Of a stretch of DNA of 7,834 nt, positions 5,181 through 7,834 are shown piece after piece. The translations under genes and the position numbers were made by a program. The number at the start of each line of letters is the position of its first letter. The first letter of the stretch is position 1. The DNA is from Bacillota bacterium. Lineage in GTDB: Bacteria; Armatimonadota; Hebobacteria; Hebobacterales; Hebobacteraceae. The notes under the pieces are model-generated. The model was not told the DNA's origin. It saw nothing but the letters and a program-made list of their open reading frames with translations, and ran no database searches. Where the stretch lies: positions 1 through 7,834 of the forward strand of contig JAUVSA010000096.1 in NCBI GenBank assembly GCA_030597345.1, read 5' to 3'.

Positions 5181-7181
5181 GTGAAGCCAGATCACTCCGA
5201 TAGCCAGGACCAACACGGGGAAGAGCAGGCCCGCGGGGACATCACTAGGCCCGTGGTACTCATCGCTATTGCCCTGCTGCTGCTCGTCGGCGTGTTGGGG
5301 TTCTGGCTGGATGCATTCTACCGGGCTTCTCCGAGATTCGGGGCAGGTGTCCCTGCCTCCGGGCCCTTCCTGCTTCTTTTCCTGCTGGCAGGGGCCGCGA
5401 CCCTGTTTCCCCTGAGCCGTCTCCAACCTACCCGGCGACAGCTACTGGCCATATACATGATCGTGTTGGTGGGCGCGCCGGTTACCTCCTACAAGGTCAT
5501 GACCAGCATGCTGGTTCACTCTACTATCCAGCGATACCTGGGCATGACCAGTAAGACTCAGTGGCAGGACACCTTCCTGGACCTGATCCCGCACTGGCTC
5601 TCACCCACCGACTGGAATGCCGTCGAGGGCTTCTACCATGGCGCCGGCGCCGTGCCTTGGTCCGTGTGGTGGACCCCGCTCACCGTCTGGTGCTCATTCC
5701 TGGTCGCGCTGGCGGTCTGCTCGGTCTGCCTCATGTTCCTCATGCAGCGTCAATGGATCTCCCACGAGCGACTGTCCTTTCCCCTGGCACAGATTCCTCT
5801 GGAGACGGTGGTTGACTCGGAGACGAAGAGCGGACGCCGGACCGGGCGGTTGACAACCGCGCCCGTGTTCTGGATCGGCCTGGTGGCATCGCTCGGATTG
5901 ACGGCCCTGGAAACCCTCTCCCGATACGTGCCAACGATTCCGGCCATTCCTCTGGGCCCGATTAGGCTCATGCACTGGCATCCGGTTGGGCCCCTTGCCG
6001 GTCTCGATGAGATCAACCTAGTGCTCTGGCCGTGGTTGATTGCAATTGCCTACCTTATCCCGAAAGACCTTGCCTTCTCGTGTTGGTTCTTCTGGTTTGT
6101 GCGGCTCAGTATGCACGTGATCGCGATCGCGGCGGGGGCTACGCCGCAGCGACCTGCGTGGCACTGGGTGAGTGAGTTCCCCGCGCCCCTATTCCAGGGG
6201 ACAGGAGCAGTGCTGGCCATCTCCGCCCTGGCGATCTGGTCGGCCCGCCGCCATCTGGCTCGCGCGATCCGCATCGCCTTAAGTCGCGAATCGGGCCGAG
6301 CGGACGCGGACGAGCCTATTCCCTATCGCTGGAGCCTGATCGGCATCCTCCTCTCCCTGAGCTGGATGGTGTACCTCTGCTGGCTCGCAGGCAGCCGGAT
6401 CGGTGTCGCCGTTGTGCTCATACTGGTCATCCTCGTCTACTACATGACGTGGGTGAGGCTGCGCGCGGAAACGGGCCTGGGCTTCCTTCCATATCCGCTC
6501 TTCCTGCACCAGTCGATCGTCGTCCCCCTCGGCACTGCGGTCTTCACGCCTCGTGAGATGATGGTGATTCACGCGCCCCACTGGACCTACCATGGCAGCG
6601 GCAACAGTCTCGTCGCGGTCCCGGGCAATGCTCTTGCGTCGATGAAGATGGCCGACGCCGCCGGCATCAACAAGCGGTCGGTGGTCCTCGGGATGGCCGT
6701 CGGCTTCCTGCTCGTCGTTGTGCTCGGAGCCTACATAACCTTGACCACGATTTACCACTACGGCCTCTACAACATCGGCGCAGGGACCGCAGACACCCAC
6801 GAGCTCAACGTCTATAGCAGCAGTCTACACAACCATTTCGTGAACCCTTCGACCATGGACGTGCCGGGCACGATAGCCATGGGCGCCGGCGCGCTGGTAA
6901 CCTTCTTCCTGGGGGCCATGAGGTTGCGGTTCTGGTGGTGGCCCTTCCATCCGATGGGCTATCTCGCCGCCCACACCTGGGTCATGTACATGTACTGGTC
7001 GCCATTCATGATCGGGTGGATCGCCAAGACCCTGGTTGTGCGCTATGGCGGCCTGCGGCTCTACCGGCGGACCGTCCCGCTGGCGATCGGCCTCATCGCA
7101 GGTGACCTGCTCAATGAGGTGCTCTGGGGCATGATAACACTTGTGACCGGACTGCCGTTCAGATCCGGGAGCGCCTGGTGA
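5181..7181 (+). CDS. Multi-pass membrane protein of the DUF6785/DUF6784 type (OPT-transporter-like)
   Basis: The 666-residue product starts at GTG 5181, the first start codon after the in-frame TGA at 5040-5042. No Shine-Dalgarno is correctly spaced, and the GTG overlaps the stop of a short upstream ORF. A charged N-terminus (1-20) is followed by many hydrophobic spans, about 24-46, 61-78, 87-106, 161-189, 228-245, 279-319, 341-354, 384-423, 500-526, 561-580, 594-620 and 632-657. Motifs I associate with the DUF6785/DUF6784 pair include WISHERLSFPLAQIPLE (192-208), YLIPKDLAFSCWFFW (291-305), WVRLRAETGLGF (424-435), FWWWPFHPMGYLAAHTW (584-600) and a C-terminal RYGGLRLYRR (621-630). The family has no proven substrate known to me, and its link to oligopeptide-type transporters rests on remembered similarity. 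Placement after a secreted barrel protein suggests solute uptake (inference). No frameshift is seen. Confidence 0.8.
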   Translation: MKPDHSDSQDQHGEEQARGDITRPVVLIAIALLLLVGVLGFWLDAFYRASPRFGAGVPASGPFLLLFLLAGAATLFPLSRLQPTRRQLLAIYMIVLVGAPVTSYKVMTSMLVHSTIQRYLGMTSKTQWQDTFLDLIPHWLSPTDWNAVEGFYHGAGAVPWSVWWTPLTVWCSFLVALAVCSVCLMFLMQRQWISHERLSFPLAQIPLETVVDSETKSGRRTGRLTTAPVFWIGLVASLGLTALETLSRYVPTIPAIPLGPIRLMHWHPVGPLAGLDEINLVLWPWLIAIAYLIPKDLAFSCWFFWFVRLSMHVIAIAAGATPQRPAWHWVSEFPAPLFQGTGAVLAISALAIWSARRHLARAIRIALSRESGRADADEPIPYRWSLIGILLSLSWMVYLCWLAGSRIGVAVVLILVILVYYMTWVRLRAETGLGFLPYPLFLHQSIVVPLGTAVFTPREMMVIHAPHWTYHGSGNSLVAVPGNALASMKMADAAGINKRSVVLGMAVGFLLVVVLGAYITLTTIYHYGLYNIGAGTADTHELNVYSSSLHNHFVNPSTMDVPGTIAMGAGALVTFFLGAMRLRFWWWPFHPMGYLAAHTWVMYMYWSPFMIGWIAKTLVVRYGGLRLYRRTVPLAIGLIAGDLLNEVLWGMITLVTGLPFRSGSAW

Positions 7182-7187
7182 TACAAT
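7179..7187 (+). promoter_or_regulatory. Possible extended -10 promoter element at the stop of the membrane-protein gene
   Basis: TGATACAAT fits an extended -10 (TG, one base, then TACAAT, 5 of 6 to TATAAT). It begins on the TGA stop and runs into the first 12-bp repeat unit. No convincing -35 hexamer lies at the usual distance. It could serve the gene starting at 7331, but chance is quite possible. Confidence 0.2.
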
Positions 7188-7243
7188 AGGCGCCGCAATA
7201 GGCGCCGCAATAGGCGCCGCAATAGGCGCCGCAATAGCCGGCG
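7184..7243 (+). repeat. 12-bp tandem repeat, four perfect copies plus one degenerate copy
   Basis: The unit CAATAGGCGCCG is repeated exactly at 7184-7195, 7196-7207, 7208-7219 and 7220-7231, followed by a diverged CAATAGCCGGCG at 7232-7243. Each perfect unit contains the palindrome GGCGCC. The array starts 3 nt after the stop of the membrane-protein gene and lies in the leader of the next gene. In the frame of that gene each unit carries a TAG, so the array is not part of its coding sequence. Identical copies suggest recent expansion by slippage or unequal recombination. Confidence 0.9.
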
Positions 7244-7317
7244 GCAGACCATGCATCGGCGTTTGAAGACAGCATTGCCTGGGCTGCAGCAACCGCGGTC
7301 GCCGCGGCGACCACGCT

Positions 7318-7323
7318 GGGAGG
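7318..7323 (+). promoter_or_regulatory. Ribosome binding site deciding the start of the last gene
   Basis: GGGAGG is 1 nt from the ATG at 7325 and 7 nt from the in-phase ATG at 7331. The second ATG is therefore the better start. Confidence 0.65.
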
Positions 7324-7330
7324 AATGACC

Positions 7331-7834
7331 ATGACATCGGATGTGCAGAAGGAGCTGGTCGACTTCTCCAATCCCCACGTTCTGCAATGGGCCAAAGACC
7401 AGGGGCTTGAGGCCAGCGCGGCCGGGGACGCCCTCGAGCTGCGCCTTAGGGTGGACGCGAACGAGGGGCCCCACCCCGCCCACCCCAGGCCGAGAAAGCC
7501 AGGGCCGCGCTTGAAGCCGGACACCAAGCAGGGACTCAGACTTCAGATCCCGCAGATGCTATCCGAAGCTGACTGGACCTCGTTTGACACCCTCGCCCTC
7601 GAGCTGGAGAACCCCGAGCAACGATCCCTCACGCTTGCTCTGGTACTGCGCACAGAGCCGGGAAGCTGGGAGCACGGAGAACACGCCATCTTCTGGGTCG
7701 CAGTCCCCGCAGGCAGCCGGACTACCTGGCGGATACCGATACAGCATCTCCGTTACACCGAAGTGTGGGGCTGGCCCTGGGGCTGGCCCACGCAGGAGGG
7801 GCTGGGCGATCTCGATGCCTGCGGGCGCCTCAAC
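7331..7834 (+). CDS. Unrecognised protein, N-terminal part with beta-sandwich-like, Trp-rich region (runs off right edge)
   Basis: The frame is open for 168 codons from ATG 7331 to the window end; an alternative ATG at 7325 adds two residues. No signal peptide is visible from either start. After a helical first 30 residues and a Pro-rich basic linker (about 47-60), the segment QIPQMLSEADWTSFDTLALELEN continues into alternating hydrophobic strands (LTLALVLRT, AIFWVAVPAG, TWRIPI) and a VWGWPWGWP stretch. A 'DW..(F/Y)D.L.LE..N' pattern followed by short strands is common in carbohydrate-binding jelly rolls at the N-terminus of agarase- or beta-galactosidase-like proteins. I infer such a role from pattern and neighbours only. 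The missing C-terminal part should decide it. It follows the membrane-protein gene by 149 nt on the same strand. Confidence 0.6.
   Translation, partial: MTSDVQKELVDFSNPHVLQWAKDQGLEASAAGDALELRLRVDANEGPHPAHPRPRKPGPRLKPDTKQGLRLQIPQMLSEADWTSFDTLALELENPEQRSLTLALVLRTEPGSWEHGEHAIFWVAVPAGSRTTWRIPIQHLRYTEVWGWPWGWPTQEGLGDLDACGRLN

Noticed and set aside
6279..6800. 173-codon minus-strand ORF inside the membrane-protein gene
   Set aside because: Rich in His/Asp/Gln as expected from the complement of a hydrophobic coding sequence; a shadow.
7251..7328. 25-codon plus-strand ORF ending in an ATGA overlap with the first ATG of the last gene
   Set aside because: Arg-rich, no ribosome binding site, and the preferred start of the last gene is the second ATG.
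7061..7527. Minus-strand ORFs that translate the 12-bp array as AAPI or AYCG peptide repeats
   Set aside because: They overlap two plus-strand genes, and the peptide repeats simply follow from the 12-bp unit being a multiple of three.

Overview
The window is GC-rich with tightly spaced genes. It carries four protein genes with good support and a fifth that runs off the right edge. The content suggests a free-living bacterium of the Armatimonadota/Planctomycetota type. That guess rests on a corrinoid-type URO-D family methyltransferase, a secreted glycoside-hydrolase-like barrel and a DUF6785/DUF6784-type membrane protein lying together; nothing in the window fixes the taxon (no rRNA or tRNA was seen).

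Left part, minus strand: a partial RecD2-type DNA helicase gene covers the first 1.2 kb and continues past the left edge. It is read away from an upstream URO-D superfamily gene 109 nt distant. The helicase matches its family through the OB-like and helix-hairpin-helix regions, then departs from it inside the Walker A loop about 100 nt from the window edge. This points to a misassembly or a broken gene.

Middle: a divergent intergenic region (about 2604-3051) separates the minus-strand pair from the plus-strand genes. It holds several inverted repeats, including three back-to-back perfect palindromes at 2947-3000 that look like a REP-type element. The plus-strand block then begins with a secreted TIM-barrel protein containing an inserted carbohydrate-binding-like jelly roll. 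A good signal peptide and Shine-Dalgarno can only be used if translation starts at an ATA codon at 3052.

Right part, plus strand: a 410-nt gap follows, ending in strongly structured leader DNA (5071-5168) directly before a GTG-started membrane protein of 666 residues. After it come four perfect 12-bp tandem repeats and the start of a protein with a tryptophan-rich, beta-sandwich-like N-terminal region, cut by the window end.

Working model (inference): the plus-strand genes form a small saccharide-handling locus in which a secreted barrel enzyme or binding protein acts on a glycan, the membrane protein moves a product or related solute, and the last gene adds another carbohydrate-active or binding protein. 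The substrate cannot be read from the sequence. The most useful points to recheck are the Walker A break, the ATA start, the structured leader with its overlapping short ORF, the palindrome triplet and the probable third zinc ligand change in the URO-D family protein.
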